DNA of 64,000 nucleotides, taken from positions 236,682,833 to 236,746,832 of the forward strand of contig CM054060.1 of assembly GCA_028641055.1 (NCBI GenBank), in the 5' to 3' direction. The stretch's first letter is position 1. Each line of letters starts with the position of its first letter. Source of the DNA: Alopecurus myosuroides (lineage: Eukaryota; Streptophyta; Magnoliopsida; Poales; Poaceae). The translations under genes were made by a program, and so were the position numbers. The notes below the pieces were generated by a model, which worked only from the letters and a program-made list of their open reading frames with translations, had not been told where the DNA came from and searched no databases. Positions 33,303 through 45,787 of the stretch are shown here, piece after piece.

Positions 33303-36300
33303 ATGGGGAACGAGAAAAGCTTGGCGTCCAAAGCCGGCGGAATGGGAAAGAAGAAAAAGACCGGAGGGGCTTCCAGTTCTGGAGCTGCCGGTTTAGGGAG
33401 AGGAAAATGCAAGTAAATTGGTGCAAGTCGGAGATGACCCAAGGCCGGCTCACGGAGACTCCGGGTTACTGTGCAAGAACTTATCTTGGCATGCCCCTGG
33501 GAATGAGATCCGGCCAGAACCTGGGCCGGGCGAGGTAATAGTTTTTGAAGCCCACATTCTTCGTGGGTTTCGCCCACCCGAATCTCTCTTTTTTCGCCGG
33601 CTCTTGAGTTAGTATGGCCTCCATCCTCAAGATCTTCCACCAAATTCCATTGTCAATGTTAGCAATTTCGTAGTCCTCTCTGAGGATTACCTCCAAGTAG
33701 AGCCAAACATAGACCTTTTTCTTGAGTACTTCTATTGCAACAAACACCCAGAGGTAGCTGGGGAGGAACTTATACACTATGGGGGGGGGGGGTTCATTCC
33801 AGAGGTGGAAGGACATCGCTTACCCGGGTATTCCTCTAGCCAGTCACCCTAAGTTGTGGCCGAAATCTTACTTTTATATTAAAAACACTTCTCCTGAGGG
33901 TGAACCGGCGCTTCCGGGTTACCGTCATGAACGTTTAGTGTATACCAGCACCATGAATTCTTCAGCCAAATCTTCTGATCGAATCAATATCCTGCCTCTC
34001 CTGAAGCGCATAACCTCGTTGATAGTACACGGGCTTACGGGTTTAGATTTAACCAAGACCTGGGTAGATTGGCGTATCCAACCCCTCGGTATCAAGAACC
34101 ATCTGTTCCACGAATATGCCAGTTCAACAGATTCCATGCGATATTCTAAGTCTATAGTATCTAAGTCAGAGATGACAACCTCCTTAAAACTCCTGGCTGG
34201 AGTAAAGCAAGATAAGTTCTTCGATGTTGGTCAGGAGCCCTTCAGCTCTTCTAACCCAGCTCCTCCTGTAAGTTTTCATATCTTTTGTTTTATAAGTCCT
34301 TTTCATTCCTTTGACTGCGCAAGCTCTAACCTTGACGTTGCTCCGGTTCACAGGCCACTGACCTCTTATGGGTTACCACAGAAGAACCGACGTCCCCACC
34401 TGAGGATGAAGAATCAGAAGAGCAGAGTGACGACGAGGAAGAGGTTTCTGAATTTGATTCCCTCGGTCACTTGCACAACCAATTTTCTGACGCTGATTAC
34501 TCGCAGGATGAACAGGCAGAACAAGAAGGTGCCGGGTTAGGCGAAGGACAGGCTGGTGAAGAAGCGTCGGGTCATGAAGCTCCGGATCAGACTATTCCGA
34601 ATCTCGACCCCTCTACTCCCATCATCGGTTCCAACCTGGTGATTGAGAAGGAGTCCCCCGCAGGCCAAAAGAGAACCCGGCAGGCTGTTGCAAAGGTGCC
34701 TATCTCTAGACTGTCAAAAAATCCTTTGAAACCATCCTCACACACAGAGAAAATGCAGGATGATGAGGAGGGCAACAAAAGAAGGAGGACCCGGAGCTCC
34801 GGCTCAAGCGAGTTAGAAACAGGTTTGACTGATAAAACTCCTCTTCGTCGGGTCTCCAAAGTTTGAGTTTCACCCACTGCTTCACACCCCTTAGCCGGAC
34901 AAATAAGGCCAGAGCTGAGTTGTCCTTTTCATTCAGATTCTCCGAACTCAGATTCATCTCATTTTAGCGGAGCTATGAGTTCTCTATTAACTCTGGGTAA
35001 GCTAACTTTTCCATCCCTTGTTTTATTACTGCTAATATCTTAATCATGCAATGTAACTTAGGGTTTTCTTTTTGCTGCAGAGCTCAAGATGTACTGAAAG
35101 AAAACCCTGTCTCGTCTGCTGCTCCCTCTATGAACCTTGAAGAGAGAGCCCTTGGAGAAGAAAATGATGAACTGGCCGCTCCATCGCCGGGTCATATGGA
35201 TATTATGGCTGAAGAACATGAAGAAGAGGTGAACCCAGTTGATAATGTCCCGGGTAATGATCCTCCGGTTGAAGAGGTGACTGTTCAAGACCCGGATGTG
35301 GTCATAACCAGATCTTAGGCTGCCCAGGTTACTAGGCCTTCCATGGTGATCTCCAAAATTATTGAAGACCTGAAAGTGAAGCCGGAAGCAAAGAAAACTA
35401 CTCCTTACCTGAATATTGAAGGTCAGGACTTTGATACGCTCGCTCAAGAACTCTCTAAGAGCCGGCGCCGCGCTGATAGTATCATAGAATTTCTGAAGCG
35501 GAAATATGAGGTAACCTCAATATGCATAACCTGTAGCCCTCAATCTTCTAGTTTATATTTGTAATAAATACTTGAGATTTATGACTAAATAGTTGAAGAC
35601 TGAATAGTTGTAGACTGAATAGTTGTAGCCCCCAAGTGCCAGTTTACAATTCAATTGTAAACCGGGACTTATTATGCTTTTGTTCTCAACCTCTGGAGGT
35701 AAGATTGAAATAGTGTAGCCCCCAAGTGCCGGGTTGCGAGCCTGCAGCTGGCCGGGACTTATTCATTTCTTGTAACCCAATGCTTGAACCTGAAATAATG
35801 TAGCCCCCAAGTGTCGGGTTGCGAGCCTGCAGCTGCTCAGGACTTTTAACTTCATTCTTGAAAATGCTATAAGTTCGCTAGTTTTCGGGTTATGATATTA
35901 TGAGCCGGATTTTCCTCAAGTTATGACTGAAACTTGTTGATAACTTTATTCTGTTGTAACCAATGAATTTGCAGAGTCTTGAATCTTCCTCGCAAAAGGA
36001 GGTTTCAAATTTGAAGAACCTGCTCGCACAAGAGGCCAAGAAAACTGAAGAAGCCAGGAACCGGCAGAAGGAACTGGAAGATCAAATAAGTGAGGCAGCC
36101 AAGAATTGGTCTGTTCTACAGCAGGACTTTGAGACCCGGGAAAAAACTCTTATAACTAGAGCAGAAACTGCTGAGAAGGACTTGGAGGAAACCCGGACCA
36201 ACTTTACCAAGGTCAAAGATCTGCTAAGAGATATCACATGTAGTGTGTTTGGTAAGTTTGTCCGGTTTATTATCCCTTGTCAATACACTGTTTTTCCAAT

Positions 36301-37109
36301 TCAGTATTTCCTTTGTCTTGTTATCAATAGCTGGGTTCTGATGAAAAAAAAATCTTGTAACCTGTAGGCAGAATGCATGGCAATAACCTTCAACTTCGAG
36401 ACCTGAAACTGAAGGCTTTGTTCACCCTGATCCGGCAGCTATACATTGGAGGTGGAGAATGTATTAAAGTTGTCCAAAACTGGGACACTCCTCCTAAAAG
36501 GCTTAGTGAAATGCTTGTGGAGCTAACTTAGGTCCCTCAGCGGATAGAAGAGCATAAGCTATCATCCTGCCGCCGCGGAGCCATCAAGGTCATGTCCCAT
36601 GGCGAAAGCCTATCACCCGGAATTGAATACGCATCTTCTTGTGGGTGGCTTCCCAGAATATAAAGCGGATGTCCAAGTATGACAGAAAAGACTTCGCCAG
36701 GATTGAGAAGGAGTGTCGGTTCCAGGCTTGCACTATTGATGAAAAGGTTAAGCTAAAGGATATGTGTCCGGGTTATAACTCGTCTGGTGAGCGTAAAATG
36801 TCGTTTACTCCTCAAGTTATGGCTGATGTCCGCCAAGACCTGCAGAAGAGACGGCTCTCTATAGCCTCTTCATCTGGTGCGCCTCAAATTGCCACTCCCT
36901 CTATTTCTGCTCCACCTCGCCCTTTATACGAACCGGAGAACATTACTGATGCTCTTGCTCAGCTGGAGTGGAAGTACATTCCTGCCGATGAGGTTGAAGG
37001 AACAGAGGCCATCCAGGCGACAGATGAGCCGGAGACTCGAGACCCGGAGCCTGAAGATCCGGCGACTCAAGATGCGGCCCAGCAGAAAGGAAAATCTGTT
37101 GTGGAGTAA
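33303..37109 (+). pseudogene. Tat-D antisense spliced gene (aORF), decayed
   Basis: The exon model mirrors Tat-1: exon 1 33303-34267, exon 2 34354-34996, exon 3 35081-35510, exon 4 35975-36251, exon 5 36368-37109, all with GT-AG introns. Exon 1 carries the Transposase_28-like region (ILRGFRPPESLFFRRLL, then LPPNSIVNVSNFVVLSEDYL, later LTGLDLTKTWVDWRI), exon 2 an acidic low-complexity region, exon 4 a long coiled coil (VSNLKNLLAQEAKKTEEARN), exon 5 the C-terminal part. Exon 2 covers Tat-1 exons 2 and 3; a 63-nt in-frame stretch 34444-34506 could be a vestigial intron. Breaks: TAA 33414-33416, TAG 33610-33612, a frameshift at the ten-G run 33781-33790, TGA 34864-34866, TAG 35316-35318 and more in exon 5. 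Its role is unknown. Confidence 0.7.
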
Positions 37110-37306
37110 TCATTGGATTTCTGCAAAAACAATAATTTGGCCCTGATGGGTCTGTAATAGGCTAGATGAACTGCTTTATTTCTAGTCCTATTTTTGAAAG
37201 TGTGCATGTGCACTTATGCTACAATTTGGTGTGTAATAACTTGGTTTCCCTTTGAGGTTATGCAAAGTGTTTCCGGTTTTACTTTATTTTTGCCACATCT
37301 TCTATT
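37110..37306. other. 3' flank of the Tat-D antisense gene
   Basis: Non-coding and T-rich. It ends with CTATT, the left target duplication of Copia-B; the same Tat-D sequence resumes at 45788. Confidence 0.55.
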
Positions 37307-38952
37307 TGAAGGGAATATGCCCGAGAGGCAATAATAAAATGTTTATTATGATATTCCTTGTTTATGATAGATGTTTATTTCTCATGCTAGAATTATATTA
37401 ACTGGAAACGTTAATACATGTGTGATTAATAAACAAACCAACGTTCCTAGTGAAGCCTCTCTTTTAACTAGCTCGTTGATTAAGAGATGATCAAGGTTTC
37501 CTGATCATAGACATTTGATGTTGTTAATAACGGGGTCATGTCATTAGGAGAATGACGTGATGAACTTAGACCCTAACTAAGTATAACAATACGATCATAT
37601 CATTTAGTTTTGTTGTTATGTCTTACATTCGGAGTAACATTGTTCCTTAGACCATGATATTATGTTAATCACTAATATCGAAAGAATACTTTGATGACAT
37701 CAAACATCACACCGTAACAAGGTGACTATAAAGGTGGTGTTAGGTATTCGAAAAGTTTTAGTTGAAGCTCATGGATCAAGAGTGGGATTTGTCCATCCGA
37801 AATGACGGAGAGATATACTCTGGGACCTCTCGGTGATATCACATCGACATCGCTTGCAAGCACGTGATATGATCACAAGGATGTTATATCATGGGAACGA
37901 GAAAAGAGTACTTGTCGGATAACGAGATCGAACAAGTTATGGTTGATAACGATGATCGGATCTCGGACAAGTAAAATATCGCGAGACAAAGGGAAATGGT
38001 TACGACGTTGAAGGTTCACACGATCACGAGAGTCATCGTTGAATATATAGGAGTCATCACGGATCTCCAGATCCCGCTATTGATTATTAATCTGAGAGGA
38101 GTATCGATCATGTCTATATTATTCGCGAACCGTAGGGTGACACACTTTAGGTTCGATGAAGCGTCTGAGAGGATACGGAATACCGAAGAATATTTTGGGC
38201 AGCTCCGAAATTTTTTCGGGGAAAATTGAAATAGTTCAAGGGGTTTTTCGTTGAATGGTTGTTAATAGAATTAACAAATGATTCGAGGTGCTACACGCAA
38301 ATGTTTGTTAATGGAATTAACAAATATAAATAAAGAAATAATTTTTATTTATTTATTTATTAAATAAAAACCTTTGGATTTTCTAAGTGGAAAATTAAGG
38401 GAGCATGAGTGGGTGTGAGTGGGGCTTCCACTCACGTGAAGAGGGGAAGAGGTGGGGGCACCCATGTTTGGCCGCACCCCCTTGGGCTGCCTCCCCCTCC
38501 CCTATAAAAGGAGGGTGAGAGCTCCCTCTTCTCCAAACACTTGCCCACTTCCTTTTCCCTCCACCCGCCGCTCCATTCCATGGTCTCCGGCTGGGCGAAG
38601 CCCTGACCGTGGGATTCTTCACCACCACCACGCCATCGTGCTGCTGGAGTTCCGGGGGATCCTCTACTTCCGCTACCCGCTGGATCGAGGGAACGGAAGT
38701 CTTCATCGAGCTGAACGTGTGACCGATTACGGAGGCACCGCCGGATTGCGGTGCACTTCTTCTCGCTCGGGATCGGCGTGAGTACGGCTACGCCAACAAT
38801 GAGATTTTATTTCGTACCAGTTTGAGTCTTCGAGGGTATGTTATCTCAAGACTCTCTTTCTCTCCGTTGCCTTTCATCTCCTAGATTAGATCGTGACCAT
38901 TCGAGTTTATCGCGCGTAGGAAATTTTTGTTTTCTATGGAACGTACCCTTCA
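37307..38952 (+). repeat. Copia-B 5' LTR
   Basis: TGAAGGGAATATG to GTACCCTTCA. TATA box TATAAAAG at 38503-38510 in a GC-rich context. The frame 38452-38781 recurs in the other LTRs and is not a gene. Confidence 0.95.
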
Positions 38953-38953
38953 G

Positions 38954-38966
38954 TGGTATCAGAGCC
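38954..38966 (+). other. Copia-B primer-binding site (initiator tRNA-Met)
   Basis: TGGTATCAGAGCC, one base after the LTR. Confidence 0.93.
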
Positions 38967-40123
38967 GGATCTATGCATAGATGATTTGTACGGGTAGAAC
39001 ACATAGGAGTATGTGGGCGTTGATGATCATGTTTTTGCCTCTTTGAGTATTTTATGATCTTAGTGGCATAGTAGGATGAAGCTATCCTAGACTAATTTTA
39101 CGTGTACTATGTACGCGAGAATTGTCTCACTTGTGACTGAGGGGGTGTCTGTTTCTCCTACTATAGTTAAGATCTAATCTACAAAGGGTTGTTAAAAATA
39201 TGTTTTATCAACGTTGTGGCTCTTGTACGTAGGTATGAACGGTTCTATCCTCGTAAGCCAAGCCACGTAAAATATGCAAAAATAAATTAGAGGCGTCTAA
39301 CTTGTTTTTGCAGGGCATGTGATGTGATATGGTCAATATTACAAACATTATGTATGAGATGATATCTTTTGTAAATTATTGACATAGCGGCTAGAACCAT
39401 ATGGTTGTCTTATTTTTATGTCATGCGTGTTATATATCATATCCATGTGATATGTTGTAATGGACAATCAAGATGGAGGTGCCACGAACCTTGGTGCCAC
39501 GCCGGTGGAATGATGGAGATCGTACCATGATGCACAAGATGGAGATCAAGTGCAAGAAGGACCATATCATATCACATTATCCATGCATGTTATATTAATC
39601 CTTTTATGCGTCTTATTTTGCTTAGATCGTGACGGTAGCATTAGAAGATGATCCCTCTCACTTAATATCAAGATAATAATGTGTTCTTCCTTAAGTATGC
39701 ACCATTAAGAAAGTTTGTCGTTTCGAGACACCACGTGATGATCGGGTGTGATAGACTCAACGTTCGCATACAACAGGTGTTTTCAAGCCTAGAATGTACA
39801 GACATGGCCTTGAAACACACGCAATAATACGGTTCTACTTGGCGAGCCTAGCATGTACAGACATGGCCTCGGAACACGTAACCGAAAGGTAAAGCATGAG
39901 TCATATGGATGATATGATGAACATGTTGATGTCCGCCTTTACAACTACACCGTCTCACGTGATGATCGGTTTCGGTGTAGTGAATTTGGTTCGTGTAATC
40001 ACTAAAGATGACTAAGAGGGATGTTGTTTTTGAGTGGGAGTTCATGGGATAATTTTAGAATTAACTTGAACTTAATTTATCATAAACCTAGTCTAAATAG
40101 TCTTTGCAAATATGTTGTAGATC
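38967..40123 (+). other. Copia-B leader
   Basis: Non-coding, closely similar to the Copia-A leader. The duplicated motif is at 39787-39810 and 39846-39869. The gag ATG follows in good context (GATCATGGC). Confidence 0.7.
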
Positions 40124-40945
40124 ATGGCACCACCCACCTTCAATTTAAATATGTTCATGGAGAGAGGAAAACTAGCGAACAATGGAAGCAACTTTACCAA
40201 CTGGGCACTTAACCTGAGGATTATCCTCACCGCTTGCAAGAAGCTCTATGTGCTTGATGCACCGCTAGGTGACCAGCCTGCTGATGATGCTTCTGATGAA
40301 GGTAAAAATGTTTATTTGACTCAACAAGAACACCACCGTATAGTTCATTGCGGCATCCTTTATGGATTAGAGCCAGAGCTGCGAAAACGTTTCGAGAACA
40401 ACACTGCTTATGCTACAATGGGCGAATTGAAAATGATTTTCGATACCCATGCCGCAGTTGAGAGTTATGACGCTTCAGAAAAGTTCTTTAGCTGCATGAT
40501 GGAAGAGAACAGCTCTGTTAGTGAGCACGTACTCAAGATATCTGCGTATGCTGATAAGCTCATAGCCTTGGGAATATCGATTCCTATTGAGCTAGGGATA
40601 CATCGTGTTCTCCAATCTCTGCCACCTAGTTACAAGAACTTTGTGATGAACTATAATATGCAAAGCATGAAGAAGTCTCTTCCTGAGCTTCTCTCGATGC
40701 TTAAAACTGCTGAAGTGGAGATCAAGAAAGAACATCAAGTATTGATGATCAATAAGACCACTAATTTCAAGAAAGGCAAGAAATACAAGCCAAGGGTAAA
40801 CTTCAAGAAGGGTGGCAAATATGTTGCTGCTCCTCAGAAGAAAACCAATTATAAGCCTGAGACTGAGTGTTTTTATTGCAAGGGCACTGACCACTGGAAG
40901 CGCAATTGCCCCAAATACCTGGCAGATAAGAAGGTGACAAAGTGA
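40124..40945 (+). CDS. Copia-B Gag
   Basis: 273 codons, intact. The N-terminal part matches the BARE/Angela Gag start (MERGKLANNGSNFTNWALNL), the centre is the Copia UBN2-type Gag fold (LRKRFENNT..FDTHAAVESYDASEKFFSCMM, LPPSYKNFVMNY), and the C-terminus has a Lys-rich stretch and a CCHC zinc knuckle, C-x2-C-x4-H-x4-C (CFYCKGTDHWKRNC, about residues 249-262). Gag forms the virus-like particle and binds element RNA. In Angela elements gag and pol share one ORF; here gag ends at TGA 40943-40945 in a different frame from pol, so a small indel near 40935 has split them. It could in principle still be translated. Confidence 0.9.
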   Translation: MAPPTFNLNMFMERGKLANNGSNFTNWALNLRIILTACKKLYVLDAPLGDQPADDASDEGKNVYLTQQEHHRIVHCGILYGLEPELRKRFENNTAYATMGELKMIFDTHAAVESYDASEKFFSCMMEENSSVSEHVLKISAYADKLIALGISIPIELGIHRVLQSLPPSYKNFVMNYNMQSMKKSLPELLSMLKTAEVEIKKEHQVLMINKTTNFKKGKKYKPRVNFKKGGKYVAAPQKKTNYKPETECFYCKGTDHWKRNCPKYLADKKVTK

Positions 40946-43900
40946 ACAAAGGTATATATGATATACTTGTTATTGATGTGTACCTTACTAGTACTCGCAG
41001 TAGCACCTGGGTATTTGATACTGGTTCGGTTGCTCACATATGTAACTCGAAACAGAAGCTGCAGAATAAGCGACCACTAGCAAAGGATGAGGTGACGATG
41101 CGCGTCGGCAATAGATCAAGAGTTGATGTGATCGCCGTTGGGACGCTACCTCTACGTCTACCATCTGGATTAGTTATAAACCTCAATAATTGTTATTTGG
41201 TGCCTGCATTAAGCATGAATATCATTTCTGGTTCTTGCTTAATGCAGAATTGTTATTCCTTTAAGTCTGAGAACAATGGTTGTTCGATTTATATGAATAA
41301 TATCTTTCATGGTCGTGCACCTGAGAAAAATGGTTTATTTCTTTTGAATCTTGATAGTATTGATACACATATTCATAATATGAATGCCAAAAGAATTAAG
41401 TTAAATGATGATATTGCTACTTACATGTGGCATTGCCGCTTAGGTCATATTGGTGTTAAACGCATGAAGAAGCTCCATTCTGATGGACTCTTAGAATCAC
41501 TTTATTATGAATCATTTGAAACATGTGAACCATGCCTTATGGGCAATATGACTAGAACCCTGTTTTCCGGAACCATGGAACGGGCGACAGACTTACTAGA
41601 AATCATACATACTCATGTGTGTGCACCAATGAGTGTATCGACGCGCGGTGGATATCGTTATTTTGTCACTTTCACAGATGATTTGAGTAGATATGGGTAT
41701 ATTTACTTAATGAAACATAAATCTGAGACATTTGAAAAGTTCAAAGAATTTCAGTGTGAAGTTGAAAATCATAGTAACAGAAAGATTAGGTTTCTACGAT
41801 CTAATCGTGGAGGTGAATATTTAAGTTACGAGTTTGGCATGCATATGAAACAATGTGGAATAGTTTCACAACTCACACCTGCCGGAACACCACAACGTAA
41901 TGGTGTTTCCGAACGTCGTAATCGTACTTTATTGGATATGGTTCGATCAATGATGTCTCTTACAGATTTGCCGCTATCGTTTTGGGGTTATGCACTAGAG
42001 ACAGCTGCATTCACTTTAAACAGGGCACCATCTAAATCTGTTGAAACGACACCGTATGAATTATGGTTTAGAAACAAAACTAAGCTGTCATTTCTAAAAG
42101 TTTGGGGATGCGATGTTTATGTGAAGAAACTTCAACCTGATAAACTCGAACCCAAAGCGTAAAAATGTGTCTTCATAGGATACCCTAAAGAAACAATAGG
42201 GTACACCTTCTATCACAGATCCGAAGGGAAGATTTTCGTTGCCAAGAATGGATCCTTTTTGGAGAAGGAGTTTCTCTCGAAAGGTGTGAATAGTAGGAAG
42301 GTAGAACTCGACGAGGTTATTGAACCTTCTCTTCTTGGAATGGCGAGTAGCGCAGCGCCAGAAGTTGTTCCGGTGCCGACCCCGTCAGTTGAAGAGAGAG
42401 CTAATGATCAAGATCATGAAACTCCAGAAGAGGAAACTACCGCACCTCGCAGGTCAACTAGGGAACGTACAACTCCTGAACTGTATGGAGATCCCATATT
42501 AAACTTCATGGTAGATGGAGGTGATGACCCTGCGATGTATGATGAAGCAATGATGAGCCCATATTCCAACAAATGGCTTGAAGCCATGAAATCCAAAATA
42601 GGATCCATGTACGAAAATCAAGTTTGGACTTTGGTGGACTTACCCGATGACCGCAAGGCCGTTGAGAACAAATGGATCTTTAAAAAGAAAACTAACACTG
42701 ATGGTAATGTGACCGTCTAGAAAGCTCGAATTTTCACAAAAGGTTTCCGACAAATTCAAGGAGTTGACTACGATGAGACTTTCTCACCGGTAGCGATGAT
42801 AAAGTCAGTTAGGATTATGTTAGCAGTTGCTGCATTTCTCGATTATGAAATCTGGCAGATGGATGTCAAAACGACGTTCCTTAATGGTGACATTGAGGAA
42901 GAGTTGTATATGATGCAACCCAAAGGTTTTGTTGATCATAAGGATCCTAACAAGGTATGCAAGCTTCAACGTTCTATTTATGGACCGAAGCAAGCATCCT
43001 GGAGTTGGAACCTCTGTTTTGATAAGGTGATCAAAGGGTTTGGATTTGTCCAAACATACGGAGAAGCTTGTATTTACAAGAAAGTGAGTGGGAGCTCTGT
43101 AGCATTTCCAGTACTATATGTGGATGACATATTGTTGATTGGAAATGATATAGAAATTTTAAAAAGCGTAAAAGGTTATTTGAACAGTAGTTTTTCGATG
43201 AAAGACCTCGGTGAAGCAGCTTATATATTAGGCATCAAAATCTACAGGGATAGATCAAGACGCTTAATTGGACTTTCGCAAAGTACATACCTTGACAAGA
43301 TTCTGAAGAAGTTCAGAATGAACGATAGTAAGAAGGGGTTCTTACCAATGTTGCAAGCCAAAACGTTGAGTAAGACTCAGTGTCCAACTATAGCAGAAGA
43401 TAGAGAAATAATGAATAAGATTCCCTATGCTTCAGCCATAGGTTCTATCATGTATGCTATGCTATGTACAAGACCGGATGTGGCACATGCTATTAGTTTG
43501 ACTAGTAGGTACCAATCCGATCCAGGTTTGGAACACTGGACGACGGTCAAGAATATCTTTAAGTACGTGAGAAGAACTAAAGATATGTTTCTCGTATATG
43601 GCGGTGAAGAAGAGCTCGTCGCAAGATGTTACGTCGATGCTAGTTTCGACACTGATCCGGATGACTCTAAGTCTCAGTCCGGATACGTATTTGTTATGAA
43701 TGGAGGAGCAGTAAGTTGGAGGAGTTCCAAGCAATCCGTGGTGGCGATATCATCAACACAAGAAGAATATGTTGCTGCCTCGGAGGCAACACAGGAAGCA
43801 GTTTGGATGAAGGAGTTCATATCCGAACTAGGCGTGGTTCCGAGTGCGTTGGATCCAATGGTTATCTATTGTGACAACAATGGTGCCATGGTCAATGCTA

Positions 43901-44041
43901 AGGAGCCAATGTCTCACAAGAATTCCAAGCATCAAGCGCCGTTTTCACTCCATCTGTGAACATGTCGCAGATGGGGATGTAGAGATTTGCAAAGTACATA
44001 CGGAAATGAATGTGGCAGATCCGTTGACTAAACCCCTCTGA
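40942..44041 (+). pseudogene. Copia-B Pol: protease, integrase, RT, RNase H, broken
   Basis: One frame runs 40942-43959 with TAA at 42160-42162 and TAG at 42718-42720, and an indel near 43932 moves the last 35 codons into another frame (to stop 44039-44041). Protease: DTGS in WVFDTGSVAHIC. Pre-integrase zinc region: CRLGHIGVKRM and CEPC. Integrase core: the first catalytic position is His (HTHVC, codon 41614-41616) and the second Asn (RSNRGGEY, 41803-41805); Glu is present (41911-41913), with normal 35-residue spacing from the second. RT: QMDVKTTFLNG, SIYGPKQASWSWN, YVDD at 43117-43128. RNase H: SQSGYVF, ISSTQEEYVAASEA, CDNNGA. The enzyme set would make and insert cDNA; this copy cannot. Confidence 0.9.
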
Positions 44042-44120
44042 AGGGCAAAACATGATCAACACCAGAACTCAATGGGTGTTAGATTCATCACTATATAATA
44101 TAGATTATTGCCCCTAGTGC

Positions 44121-44130
44121 AAGTGGGAGA
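44121..44130 (+). other. Copia-B polypurine tract
   Basis: AAGTGGGAGA, one base before the 3' LTR. Confidence 0.85.
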
Positions 44131-44131
44131 C

Positions 44132-45782
44132 TGAAGGGAATATGCCCGAGAGGCCATAATAAAATGTTTATTATGATATTCCTTGTTTATGATAGATGTT
44201 TATTTCTCATGTTAGAATTGTATTAACCGGAAACGTTAATACATGTGTGATTAATAAACAAACCAACGTTCCTAGTGAAGCCTCTCTTTTAACTAGCTCG
44301 TTGATTAACAGATGATCAAGGTTTCCTGATCATAGACATTAGATGTTGTTAATAACGGGGTCATGTCATTAGGAGAATGACGTGATAAACTTAGACCCTA
44401 ACTAAGTATAACAATACGATCGGATCATTTAGTTTTGTTGTTATGTCTTACATTCGGAGTAACATTGTTCCTTAGACCATGAGATTATGTTAATCACTAA
44501 TACCGAAAGAATACTTTGATGACATCAAACGTCACATCGTAACATGGTGACTATAAAGGTGGCGTTAGGTATTCGGAAAGTGTTAGTTGAAGCTCATGGA
44601 TCAAGAGTGGGATTTGTCCATCCGGAATGACGGATAGATATACTCTGGGCCCTCTCGGTGATATCACATCGACATCGCTTGCAAGCACGTGATATGATCA
44701 CAAGGATGTTATATCATGGGAACGAGAAAAGAGTACTTGTCGGATAACGAGATCGAACAAGGTATGGTTGATACCGATGATCGGATCTCGGACAAGTAAA
44801 ATACCGCGAGACAAAGGGAAATGGTTACGACGTTGAAGGTTCACACGATCACGAGAGTCATCGTTGAATATATAGGAGTCATCACGTATCTCCAGATCCC
44901 GATGTTGATTATTGATCTGAGAGGAGTCTCTATCATGTCTATATTATTCGTGAACCTTAGGGTGACACACTTTAGGTTCGATGAAGCGTCTGAGAGGATA
45001 CGGAATAACGAAGAATATTTTGGGCAACTCCGAAATTGTTTCGGGGAAAATTGAAATAGTTCAAGGGGTTTTTCGTCGAATGGTTGTTAATAGAATTAAC
45101 AAATGATTCGAGGTGCTGCATGAAAATGTTTGTTAATGGAATTAACAAATAAAAATAAAGAAATAAAAATGTTTTATTTATTTATTTATTAAAGAAAACC
45201 TTTGGATTTTCTAAGTGGAAAATTAAGGGAGCATGAGTGGGTGTGAGTGGGGCTTCCACTCACATGTAGAGGGGAAGAGGTGGGGGCACCCATGGCTGGC
45301 CGCACCCCCCTTGGTCTGCCTCCCCCTCCCCTATAAAAGGAGGGTGAGAGCTCCCTCTTCTCCACACACTTGCCCACTTCCTTTTCCCTCCACCCGCTGC
45401 TCCATTCCATGGTCTCCGGCTTGGCGAAGCCCTCACCGTGGGATTCTTCACCACCACCACACCGTCGTGCTGCTGGAGTTCCGGGGGATCCTCTACTTCC
45501 GCTACCCGCTGGATCGAGGGAACGGAAGTCTTCATCGAGCTGAACGTGTGACCGATTACGGAGGCACCGCCGGATTGCGGTGCACTTCTTCTCGCTCGGG
45601 ATCGGCATGAGTACGACTACGCCAACAACGAGATTTTATCTCGTACCACTTTTAGTCTTCGAGGGTATGTTATCTCAAGACCCTCTTTCTCCCCGTTGCC
45701 TTCCATCTCCTAGATTAGATCTTGGCCCTTCGGGTTTATCGCGCGTAGGAAATTTTTTGTTTTCTATGCAGCGTACCCTTCA
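44132..45782 (+). repeat. Copia-B 3' LTR
   Basis: 1651 bp, TGAAGGG to CCCTTCA, TATAAAAG at 45332-45339. Followed by TSD CTATT. Confidence 0.95.
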
Positions 45783-45787
45783 CTATT

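Larger units (their letters stand above)
37307..45782 (+). mobile_element. Copia-B: BARE/Angela-like Copia element
   Basis: TSD CTATT (37302-37306 and 45783-45787). LTRs of 1646 and 1651 bp differ at several dozen sites (about 35 in the first 950 bp by eye). Internal order is the Copia order: primer site, leader, gag, protease, integrase, RT, RNase H, polypurine tract. Gag is intact, pol is not. Inserted in the spacer between integrase and antisense gene of Tat-D. It is older than Copia-A by LTR divergence but its coding region is far better kept. Confidence 0.95.

Noticed and set aside
34444..34506. Extra 63-nt intron in the Tat-D antisense gene
   Set aside because: It has GT-AG ends and the place fits the Tat-1 intron 2, but it is shorter than usual plant introns and stays in frame when kept, so it was not put in the model.
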